Shown here in pieces: positions 1-11,900 of a DNA stretch of 64,000 bases. Position 1 is the first letter of the stretch; each line of letters begins with the position of its first letter. The DNA comes from Fragum whitleyi (taxonomy: Eukaryota; Mollusca; Bivalvia; Cardiida; Cardiidae): positions 62,744,346-62,808,345 of the forward strand of contig OX411551.1 of NCBI GenBank assembly GCA_948146395.1, given 5' to 3'. Under the pieces are notes generated by a model. The model was not told where the DNA came from. It ran no database searches and saw only the letters and a program-made list of their open reading frames with translations. A program made the position numbers and the translations under genes.

Positions 1-62
1 TTCACAGGAAGATAGATTAATCATTCTAGATTCAGAAAATTTGCAATGGGCAAAAAGTTTCA

Positions 63-103
63 ACCCTTGTCAGCCTGTGCAATCAGCGCAGTCTGACAAG
101 GGT
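63..103. repeat. Short hairpin with MITE-like ends (ACCCTTGTCAG)
   Basis: ACCCTTGTCAG at the left is inverted as CTGACAAGGGT at the right, with an 18-20 nt spacer. The ends match those of the larger TTAACCCTTGTC MITE family in this window, so this is probably a strongly shortened member. Confidence 0.5.
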
Positions 104-1469
104 AAAAACTTTACACACTTCCAAGATGGTCCCTTTTTGCCTGACTGGTCACACAATTATGTGAAATATTCTTTTACCATTTTCTAACATCATAACACTG
201 TGCCATTCAGGATCTTAAGTACCTAACATTTTATACTTGAAAAAATATTGAGAAAACGGTGGTAATTTGTCACAAAATTCACCTGTTACACTGCTTGATA
301 TCCAAGTATGAAAAAACAAGAAAGAGGGATAACTAAAAAATTAGGCTAGGTAGAGTTACCGTTCATATGCACTTCAATATGTTTTCAAGAGAGAAACATT
401 ACTGCCAAGTTTCATGTCAGTCATATATAAGATGACTGAGTTAAGCTCCGCACAAAAAAATTGATACCCACGGACTGAACCCTACAGTTGATCACATATT
501 ACATCAAGTCTTTTCACAGATTTTTAAAGAGAATAAGCAGTAGGTCATTGTTTCTAGGTGTATCGGGTTGAGTGTTTTTTTCACTGCGTAAATTAGAGCC
601 CTTATGATTAAGCATTTTTCTATTGCAAATTGCACTTTATACTCCAATAAAAGCAGTGAAAAAGACATAAGGCCCTTTAAATTGCAATCCTCTAGATCAA
701 AGAACCTTTTAAATACTCAGCTAAATATTAAATTTCAAAGTCTACTTTCTATGCATATAGATTACACAATCTATTTTAGATTGTGTATTTTTTTTATCTT
801 GCTATCATAGTTAAATGGCATAAAGTTAAACAAATGGCACACAAATAAATGAAAATTTTGACATTCTTAGAAATACTTATGATCAAAACATTACTTTTGA
901 CAAGTTATTCTGCATTTTAAAACGAAATCATGATCAGTCTAACTTGAGAGGGTTGCTTAATGTTCTACATCAACTCAATGTTAACATTGACCCAGAATCA
1001 GAACTGCCTGCTTTTAATCATAAATTTTTTTCTAAAATATTTTAATTTCTATTATATTGAATTGCAATGTTATGATGTGGAAGGGGAACACAGGTTTTTT
1101 CAAGTTCCTACAACACAGGACTTACAGATCGAAGGTAGGGGGTCATGAAAGACCTCTTGCATTTTATACAGAAATAAAGTGCAATGGATTACCTCATGTG
1201 ATGCAATTTAAACCAGTCAAAATTTTTTATTTCATTAGAATGCAGCTATTAGCTCTTATGGGACACCAGGAAGCTAATATTTTAACATCATGTGTAGAGG
1301 AACCATTTCTTGCTTTCAAATGAAAAATATTAAAGCTGTAGACCTCCTGGTTTTGTGTCAGAATTTTTTATATTTATTTATCTATTTATATTTTGCATGA
1401 GATTTTTTTTTATTCATTTATTTATATTTTTACTTTAAATTCATAGTGGTCCTTACTCACACTAGATCA

Positions 1470-1655
1470 TAACATGTACATAGGGAGAGAGGCAATGGCT
1501 TCCAACCACTGCTACTCACACTTACAGCTGGGTGGGCTGGGGCTCTATCTGTATAGCGTCCTGCCCAAATACACTACCTGCCTCCAGTGGGGCTTGAACT
1601 CGCAACCACCAGATTACATATCGAGCATGCTAACCACTTGGCCAACCAGCCAGAC
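1470..1655 (-). mobile_element. tRNA-related SINE
   Basis: On the minus strand, the stretch from 1650 to 1570 reads like a tRNA with box A (TTGGCCAAGTGGTTAGCATG) and box B (GTTGCGAGTTCAAGCCCC), the internal RNA polymerase III promoter of tRNA-derived SINEs. The body continues to about 1470. A TTTC/TTTA microsatellite follows at 1796-1850. Confidence 0.65.
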
Positions 1656-3099
1656 AAAATTAAGATTAGTTTTTAATGCTTTTTATTGTATCATTTTGTA
1701 AATTTGGATGCAAGATGGTCCCGTGTAAATTATTTTAATTTCATTCCTCCTACCGCTCTCCTTTCTTTCCTCCATTCATCCTTCATTTCTTCAATCCTTC
1801 ACTCTTTCCTTCCATTCTTTCTTTCTTTCTTCTTTATTTATTTATTTATTTGGGGTGAGCCAAGACAAAGTCTAAATGGGCGCATGAGGTATTATTTTAC
1901 TAACAAATAAAGAAGACCTTCATTTGATGAGCAAAGAATTTGTCATCAACTCAAAGGCTAATTGAGTAGAAAAGTATCATTTTGCATGGAGACATTCAGT
2001 TCTGTTTTTAAAGAAACAAAAAACCTCACGAAAACAAGATAAAAATAAGCAAGAGAGTCAGATTTTGGTTACAAATTAATTTGTCTGCTTGATTCTTGTA
2101 TCTATAAAAATTACAATAACAAGAGACCTATTATCTCCTAGTATTATGTTATAATGTCACCATATTTAAAAAGGATCTCAACAAGATGTGTTTTTATACA
2201 CCAATGCCTCCACCACTGCTATTTCTCAGAAACAGAAGTTTGATTAATTAAATTCTGTAATCTACACCAAACCTTAATTCTAGTTTTCCACATATTTGAC
2301 CTTGAAAAATGACCTTGACCTTGACAGATGAACATGACCTCTGTACCAATAAAAAGGTTTTGTCACACACAATACTCATGTGAGATTTGAAGGCTTTATC
2401 CTTTACAATCAAAAGTTATGGAAAATGTTAAAGGTTTTTTGGGGGACAAACAGATAAACATACAGATGGGTCAAATTCAATATGCCTACCATGTGGTGGC
2501 ATAAAACTAACTTAACAACAACATCATAACTTTTACTTACACCCAGGTATAACAAGTATACAACAAGGGTAACATGAAAAATAAACATGGTTGTTGCACC
2601 TTGTCCAAGACTGCCATGTTAAATTCAACAAATCATAAAATAACTTTGCCAAAAATCAGTATTAAGATCATCATTACATTCAAGCCAACAGTAACTCATC
2701 TTGCAAAAGCCTTCTACTTATCACTCAAAACTTTTTCATAAAACATTTTTATACATTATAATTCCATGGTTCAAATTGGTTTGAAAGTCAATTGTATGAC
2801 ATGACATTCAAGCACATTAAGATTGTTCTGACAACAATATTGACTCTTATCCTTCTGAATTAAATTAGCTTTTTAACATATTTCCAGTTTTGAGGATATT
2901 TCAATCAGTCCATCTCAAGATTTCTTCATAATAATTAAGTAGGAGCAGGCAGGGTAGGCTTAGATCAGACTGCATGTCAAAGCAGGAGAAAACATGGAGT
3001 AATCTGTAAATTCACTTGTCATTAACACCAGGCTTTTTTTTACTTTAATATCCTCGGTCTAAGCCTAAACACTGTAACATAAATATAGAGCATAAACTA
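1656..3099. other. Repeat-rich non-coding stretch
   Basis: No exon is seen here. It holds T-rich microsatellite (1740-1850), a decayed element with GACCTTGA repeats and a GGTGGCATAAAA end (about 2290-2510), and AT-rich sequence. It probably belongs to the CARS1 intron that follows the exon at 5435. Confidence 0.5.
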
Positions 3100-3104
3100 G
3101 AACT

Positions 3105-3797
3105 GTCGCAGAGCAGATTAATACCCCCACCAAGCACTTAGTCAGAATGCAAGTGCTATTAGTGCAGGATGTGTGTACAATATTGAGGTCATATGCAGCA
3201 TTTGCATGAAGTTTCATGATTCTAGGTAGCTTGGTTCTTGAGTTAGAGTCCAGAAATAAAAATTGAACATAAATTGACTGTGACCTTGACCTTTGACCTA
3301 TATGACCAAAAAACAATAGGGCACTCCCTTGGATCATAAGCAACATTTGTTTAAAATTTCATGCTTGTAGGTCACTTGATTCTCGAGTTAGAGTCCGGAA
3401 ACCAAACTTGAACAAATGCTGACTGTGACCTTGACCTTTGACCTATGTAACCCAAAATAAATAGGGCACTTCCTTGGGTCATAAGGAACATTTGTATAAA
3501 GTTTCATAATTGAAGGCCACTTGGTTCTTGAGTTAGAGTCCGGAAACGAAAATTGAACAAAGGCTGACTGTGACCTTGACCTTTGTCCTTTGTGACCCCA
3601 AAACAATAGGGGACTTCCTTGGGTCATAAGGAACATTTGTATAAAGTATCATGATTGTAGGTCATTTGGTTCTTGAGTTAAAGTCTGGACACAAAAAGGT
3701 CTACGGACGGACGGAAGGACGGACAGAAGGACAGACAACCAGACAGACATAGTGAAACCAATATACCCCCCTCTACTTCATAGGTGGGGGGTATGAT
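3105..3797. mobile_element. Tandem-core element with ACGG microsatellite (pearl/HINE-like)
   Basis: Four to five ~120-bp repeats share GACTGTGACCTTGACCTTTG and TTGAGTTAGAGTCCGGA, and are followed by (GGAC)n from 3701 to 3750. The ends are complementary: TACCCCCACC near 3123 and GGTGGGGGGTA near 3784. This build (tandem core, ACGG microsatellite, complementary ends) resembles the non-autonomous Helitron-type elements known from bivalves; the family name is inferred. Confidence 0.7.
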
Positions 3798-5434
3798 AAA
3801 AACATTGATACTATTCCAGCGTTAACTTTTATGACTTCATTACTTTACTAAGCAATGTCGGTATAAACAAAAGTGATGGCACAATGCATAAAGCAATTTT
3901 TCCGACACATTATTGGTTTTGCAGCTACTTTAAAAGCATTCCTATGAATTATTTTACAATTTCTGTTTGAAAAATTACTAAAGTCTCTCTTTTTATGCAA
4001 TAATAGCATCAGGCGTTTGCAGAGACCCTCAAATATGCTTTAACACCCTCCTGCTTTGCACTTGGGAGTTAAACCATTTTTCATGTCTCAGCAAATATTA
4101 ACGCCCTCAAAAATGTGAATTAATCCTATATTTAGAGCAGGACTGGCTTTAACAGAAAACATAAAACAACAACCCCAACCCTTCTGGGATCATTACTCAT
4201 ATTCTGTGCAAGATTAATGTAATGGTCTGTATTTTTATTGGTCTTTACAAATGGTTTTGCGCTTTTCCTTTGTATTGCAATAATTCAATTCCAAGAATTC
4301 ATTTTAATTTCTAATTTCAGAAGAAATGTACTCTTAGTATAAAAAATTCTTTTAATTTTCTACATTTGAAACTGAGACGCATCATCTCTCATATCAGTGC
4401 ATATTTTTTCAATAATTTAATAACTTTTTCCTTTTTGAAGAATCAAATTCCACCACATTTCAGTTTAATCATGTCATTTCCACCTCTCATTCTATCTGTT
4501 ATGAAATATTTTTTGATTATTTAATACATGCGTCTTATTTTCTGTTGAAAACAGGAAGCAAAAAAGGTTAAAGGATGATTTGGAGAACATGAGTGTATCA
4601 GCACTAGGTTAAACATGTGTCAAGCAGAGTCTAAGGGCATGTGTATCTGGCTGAAATTCAAGTGTACTCAAAGGCGTCAAATGCATCCTAAAAAAGCGCA
4701 TAGCATAAACGTGGGTAAGGTGCAAAAGAGTGTAAGAGGGTGCAAGAGAGTGTTACATACAGTTATGGACATTGTGAAATTGACTCTCATTTTGGTCAAA
4801 ACTCTTCTAAATCACTCACACAGTGCTCCATTCATTTCAAACACTCACCCAAACCATTCAAAATTGCTCCAAAATCACTTAAAAAAATAAGATCATCAAC
4901 TACATTCAAAATAAGAATAGCTAGAAAAATCATGTTAATTTCATTGACATACCGGTAGTTAAAATTGTAAGCTTCTGCTTGATTCTTAAAGAAATAGAAG
5001 CGATTATAGATTTTGCACGCATTTTATCAATGGAAGGTAATAAATATCACTAATTTTGTTCAACCTGAACAAAATGAGCAACATCGGATTACCTCCCTTA
5101 AATTTCACTCAAATCTCACTCAATGCACTCATTCAATTTCATTCCAAAATCATTCACCTTGTCAATTTCACAATGTTGCTAACTGTAGCAGCTATGACAT
5201 AGCCTTCTGAAAAGATGATGAAGAGCCACTCCAAGAGATTATTGGAGAGAGGGCTTTGCTTTTTCAATCTGAACATCACTCAGACTTTTCTGTAGACTGA
5301 AAACTATCTTGGATGTAAGTGTAATAATTTTGAGTCATTTCACTGTTAATTAATGCTATTTGTTATCAAATTGCCATATCAAGCAAAAAGGGCCTTCAAA
5401 GCATAAAGCTTTTAAATGCTTGCAAAGGATTTAC
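3798..5434. other. Unassigned intronic stretch with CACTCA/CCCTC bias
   Basis: No exon is recognised. From about 4010 to 5160 the plus strand is unusually rich in CACTCA, CACCCTC and TTCATTT words, with a counterpart rich in GAGTGT and GAGGGTG near 4700-4755, which suggests a decayed inverted-repeat element. The small reading frames here have no recognisable product. Confidence 0.4.
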
Positions 5435-5516
5435 CTTTCTTTTCTCTGGCAACTTTTCTGACATCATCTCTAAATGTTGCAAAAGCTGACAAATATGGCA
5501 TCACCTTTTCTTCAAG
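5435..5516 (-). CDS. CARS1: CARS1 exon ([27 protein letters not shown]); last one in window
   Basis: This exon has 27 codons plus one base. [23 protein letters not shown] aligns with human [24 protein letters not shown]. The acceptor is CGTTTTCAG|CTTGAA and the donor AAGAAAG|GTAAAT. The following exon (a LxALCDxLRDxxLPELGVRxED-like stretch) and the lysine-rich C-terminal tail were not found in 1-5434 and are expected further left. Confidence 0.9.
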
Positions 5517-8500
5517 CTGAAAACGATATGTTTGTTTAAATGAGATTAAGACAACTTTACACAGTTTTCAGATATATAGCTTGACTGAAGCATAGGCGTA
5601 TCTAGGGTTTTGAAATTTATATACACTCAGAAGGTGACCAGTGTAGAATATATAGCATAAAGGCGATATGTGGACTATGACAAATATATAATACGTACTT
5701 AGTGTTTTGTATGAGAAAAAATATCTACTGAGGTTGGGAGATTTGATCATTGTCGAGGCTCTGCCGAGACAATTATCAATTCTCACAACCGAGTTAGATA
5801 TTTTTTCATACAATACACTTAGTACCTATTATATTTATCTTGTAACCTCTTTTTGTCTTGTTTTCCTCGATGTTTCTAACAGAAATGCAAGTTTCTAAAA
5901 ATAACTGCATGATATTATTGTTCTAAAAATAACTATGTGATATAAAAAATATCATATGGGTTGTTATCACACAGATATTTTTATAGTTATAAGATAAATG
6001 ATGTGATGTGACAAGTGATGAATGTCCTCCGTCTGCTCCCCTATTCTATGATTTGAGCATTTGTGAATAATCAAAACATCATAACTACAGCTTAAATAAG
6101 CTGTAGTTTTGATGTTATGATCATTCATCAACGACATTTTTCGAAAGAGAATTTATCTCTATTACGCACTTGCATAATGTGTGTAATGGGAGCTACGCCC
6201 TTAAGAAGCATCCAACAATGGCTCCTAGTATTTTGCTCACCATTTCTACCATGACATCCATTCAGAAACCACCAGCTGTTCATCCCACATAGGTGTGTGA
6301 TAATTCACTAATTGGTTTGTAAATTGGAAGAAGTGTGTGTCACTCTCAGGGAGCAAGCATTGGACCTCACATGGATGGCTCAGTGCAAAACAGTTCTAAC
6401 TGCCGATATGTTTATAGGCAGTTACAACTGTTTTGCACTGAGCCATCCATGTGAGGGAGCCCCATGTGTTGCCAACTATAATTTAATGGCAGTTTTCAAG
6501 CTAAACAAGACATGTTTGTAGAAAAAACATGCCAAGTATGAAACAGCAGGGTTTTTCCTCAAAACCTGATCTTGATTATTGACCTCGACCTTGTCATATG
6601 ACCTTGATCTTGATCTCCAAAGTTAGGGATTTATGAAATTGAGCTTCATGCCAAAGATGAAGTTACAGGAAATATTAAGTTCACTGGTTTAGTTTTTGCA
6701 AAAATACTGACAGTTGGACAGACAAACAGAAGACAGACAGACAGAGAAAAAAATTAGAAGAAGAATCTAAAACAAAAGGAAATAGATTTTTGTACTGATA
6801 CACTATTTTGTTTTTCAAATATGTATGCTGAATTGAATGGTCAAACTTCAAACTTAATCAAAATTCAGAATTTGTCTGTCAGCATGGGAGTCAGTTCAAA
6901 TCTATTGTCACTACCTATATATTTATAGGCTCTGAAAATAGTTTTATGTCCATGTCTTGAATTGTACAGATAGTTAGTAATTTCAACTGAATATAATGAT
7001 TGATTAATTTTGGTTCCATTTATTTAAACACTGCAAAAGAAAATGAAACTCCTTATCAAAAGAATTTCTCTATAACTTGTCCTCTATTTACTCTTTGTTT
7101 TCATTCTTAATATTTTGACATCATTCAAATTCATCTTTAACTTGGAATGAAAACATACATTCATGACTGTTCCATCAGTAGTCCCTCCCTGAGATTGTAA
7201 CCAATCATCTCCTACAACAGTTCCAAACATCTGCAAATAGACCAATCAGATTACATGTTACAACAGTTTCATAATTTTTTAACATAATGAGGCTGTTCCA
7301 TCAGCTATCTTTCTTGAGACTTACTAGTCATAACATATCAATGCAAACAATTTCAAAACAAGAGCACTGCCTACAGGTGCAATTCTCTGCTGCAGGCGCT
7401 GGATAATGCAATAATTTAAAAAGTAAAAACAAGGGGCATAACACTTACAAAAATGCATCCAGAGTTATCTCCCTTGGTAGTCTGGGTAGCTCTTGTGATG
7501 GTGAAAACGCATGCCAAGTTTCATGAAGATAATTTCAATCTTCAATAATAACAGAGATATAACCAAGGTTAAAGTTTGTCATGTCAATACAAACATCAAC
7601 ACCAACACTGATGGAAACAACGCCCAGGTGATCATAATACCTCAGATTTTCTTTGAAAACAACTGAGATAAAAATTTACCAATAAGATTTTGAATTGCGA
7701 TGATCATGGAAGTCTGTCCTTGGAGATAAAACAGTTACAGTATAAGGGAAATAAGTGAGTACAACCAATTGGAGCGGGAATATATTATTAACTCTCTTTA
7801 AATGTAATATGCAAATACATCTTTGCTAAGACTTTTTACATTTTAGAACTACAGCATTGCTGAATCCGTTACACAACTAGAGCCATCTTTGATAAGACAA
7901 TTGTTCACATTTCAACATGTCTGGGCCATATCGAGGGGTCAATGCAACACCATTGTAAGTGCCTATATATTCATAGGCATTTACAATGTTGTTGCCTTAA
8001 CCCCTTGATTTGTTCTCAATGATTATTTGAACTATCATTGTTTCGCAGTTGTGCATTCTGATCTTAGTCTATACTGGCTGCCACAGCTTTGTTTACACCT
8101 TGAAAATGCCATGAACAGTATTAGAATGTCTAAAAGCATGTATATAGAGGATATTGAATGAGTGGTCATTGAATACAGAATTTATGAAATGAGTCATCTA
8201 TAAACAGATAAAAACAAGGCTACGCCGAGTTTTTATCTGTTTTAGATGACGAGTTTAAGAAATTCGGTATTTGACGAGCATACATTTGATATTTTATTTA
8301 TAATGTGACCTTCAATTTTGTGATAAAATGAAGAAATTCCAGATATTTATGGATTCCAATTATTCCGCGAAACACTATAACGCCTTTTGCGAAATGACAT
8401 CATTCAGTGCATTATATGAAGTCGTTTTCACAATGAAAATATAATGTTGCTTTTCAGTCTTAGCTCATCTGCATAGTTATTCCACTAGTGTAATAACACC

Positions 8501-8895
8501 CGTGTAATATCAAAATATTCAACGGGGTTATTTTACTCCCACGATGTAGGTCATATTATAAAAAAGCCTACCTTAAATATCTTGAAGATATAATCCCCAA
8601 CATTGACTAGTAACATTCTGTTTGGATGTTTATTTTTCCCTCTAGTTTCGGGTACATAAATATTGCACGCTTTAACAAGATCACGAATCAGATCCAAAGT
8701 CTTCTTTGTATCAACAGAATCTGAAAGGAGGTAAAAACTTATTGTCCAGGATTTAGAGTTTTAATGCCACTATTTCTAGAATGTCAAAATTTGGAATTTA
8801 GTAAACAGAGATATGTCATTCTTTATGCAACTTCTGAATGACTTCTATAGTAAACTATAACTGAGTAAGAGTCTTCTTCAGCTCAGTAGTTAGTA

Positions 8896-8979
<84 letters not shown>

Positions 8980-11900
8980 GGAGTTTAATGCAACTTTCAC
9001 TATTTTTCCAGTTATATCGGGGAGGGTGGAGCACCTATAAATAGATTCCTGGTATTTCTCTCAACAGTACAACCATCCCATCCTTTCCTAGCCTCCAGCT
9101 GCTTCCTCACACAAGTCTATGATTATCAACCCATTGGTGAAAGACAAATAGTCGGAAAAAATGAGTGCTGCCGTCGTAGGATTAAACCCGGGACCTCTAG
9201 ATTTAGAGTCCGAAGTTAGTATATTCAGGACTTCTATTAGTGTGGGTTCAAACCAAGTATTTGATTGTCTATTTTCAACTTTTGTCTTCTCTGTTTATTA
9301 ATACATCAAAGGGTCAGTGCAACACTATTGTTAAGGCCTATAAATACACTGTATTTCCCCTTACAATATCGCTCTCCTTAATAGAAGCACCCCCTTTTTT
9401 TGCTCAGAGAACCTTATTCAATGCCTAAATTTTAAGAACTTGTTGAGATTTCTTCTCTAATTTGATTAATGATTGTTTAGAGGAAATTTACCTCAAATCA
9501 AAGGGAAAAGGGCACAAAAAACATAATTTAGTGATTTTTTTAATCACAAAATGGATACTAAATAAAAGCTCCCTGACCATGTTATGTATAGCTCCCGAGA
9601 GCTTTCATTAGGAGAAATACGGTAGACACTTACATTTGTCTTATGCTAACCCCATATTATTGCCTTACTTTTTTAGAATTGATGAAGACTCAATATTATA
9701 AAAAAATCTGGCACTTAAATTGTTCTAGTTTTCTGGCTATGCTAGAATGGTAATTCTGACCAAGCAACACTATTAAGACAACTACTGAAACTCTTAACCT
9801 ATGGGCCTTTCCGAAAATATAGAAATGGAGTTATCGAACTTGAATACTCTCCGGTACATTGAAACAACGAACGGTCATAAATCTCCATTTCCGGGTAGCA
9901 AATTTCAGATCGACAATATGGCTGATATAGGAGCGTCTTTGAAATCAACGCGAAAAAACGAGTTATAATTTATTGTCCCTAGAAATTGAATTTGACTTTT
10001 GAATTTTTGATTGATGAAGAAAAAAAACGAAAAAGGCGACTTTTGATTTATAAGGTGAAATGTAATATGGTGGGTTTTTTTTTATATAAAGTGTCGATGT
10101 CCGTCCAAGAAACCTATATGACACGTCTTTTGAAAACATCTTTGATTTGATTGTTTGTGTAAATTTCTTTCATGATGACTATTCATTCTCATTATTTCAA
10201 TAAAAGCCCTGGCATAATCGTTTGTAACAAAACGAACGCCTTGATAAGCAATAAACCAGACGACAAAAATGAAAGGCGGCCAAATTTAATTCCATACAGA
10301 TATAAACTTAAAGTGGGAAAATAAAAGACAAATACAGTTAGGTGTAATTTCAAAAATGTAAAAATAAATCCACGCAGTTGGTATTTCATGTCTTAATGAT
10401 ACAAATTAATATATGTTCTTAAATCGAAATTGGCTTTTAAGTACATGTAAAATTGTACTCACAGACTTTTCTTCTTTTTTTTTTTTAAATCGCCAATAAT
10501 TATGCATATCATATTACATGCATTCATTTCCAGGGTTAAAAATAAATGTCAAGTTGAATAGTTAAATAAAGATTCTTTTGTGATCTGTTCAGATTTTAGT
10601 GTAACACTAACCTCACACGAATCCACAATATTATTCAAATTCTAGTATTATCGAAACGCAGTAATATCCCTTAAATAAAATTTTGTTTTATCTATCTCCT
10701 TGTTAATATTTGATTAAAAAAAAAATCAATTACGATTACGTAATGTCATATGCCACGTGCGCCGCTTCATTGTCAACAGTGCGATGTTTATTAAACACAC
10801 GTGTTGTAATTCATGTCTGCTACTGTCATGGTTTACCGCTGTTTGATCCCGATGGGGTCCTTTGCCCATCGAAAACCCTTTCTACAAAGTAACATACGAA
10901 AAAAGATATGATCATATTTTTTCTAAAATTATTATTTATTTTCGGTCACTACAGCCATATTTCATGAGTGTCTAATCATTTAAAATAAGCAGGGCATTGC
11001 ATTTGCATTCATTGCTAAGTGTATGCTTTTAGCTCAACCCTGTGCTATTCACACTTTAATTTAACAAGTATACAACAAAGGCAAAATGAAATTTTGAACA
11101 GTGCTGAAAGGGGCTGGTGCCGAATAAAACTGCTTGATTCTAAATGAATATTTCATGCATGACCCCTATACCGAAAACAACGTTAAACCAACTTTAACCT
11201 AGTCTGACGTATCTATGCAATTAACAGACTAACTTGACATGTTCCATACGCGGTGTGAACATTTATTGTGCCTAAACAAATCACTGCTGTAAAAATGAAC
11301 TTTGCACACAAAGAAATGAAAAATGTATGGTAAAAATATCGCAAACGCTAACATATCCATAAACATGCTTCATTAACTGAAAGATTGCCTATACGACTGT
11401 TTGAGTTTTCTTTTTGCCACGAAGTTTCAATATCGATATACCACCATTTCTTCAACGTATTTGTAAATTGCAATTAGATTAAGCGCCAAGTGATAAAATT
11501 ATTTTTTTCAAATTCTGTCTCAAGCATATATTTAACTTTTTGTTTTATTGAAAAAGAAACATCATAGTTATTATTATTTTGTGATAGGACAACTTTTAAA
11601 AATACAAAAATGGGTTAGTTTAACCGCGATTACGACGTTAGAAGCTACTCGAACAATGATTTATATAGATGAACAATAATTCACTATTGAGCCGGCTACA
11701 TATTGTATGATTTAAGATTATTTAATTACAATTGGATTTTTATTGAAAAATACTTAACGAAATAAATAAAGGATATAATAAAAGAAATGTACAAACAATA
11801 AACTATCTGTAAAATAACTTCAATGAAAACGAAAATTACAAAAATAAAACGCTTTTAAACAATTATTGGCGGCATTATCGTCTGCAAACGGACTTTCATC

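Noticed and set aside
3700..3760. CRISPR-like or other regular spacer array in the GGAC tract
   Set aside because: It is a simple ACGG/GACA microsatellite without spacers, in a eukaryotic setting.
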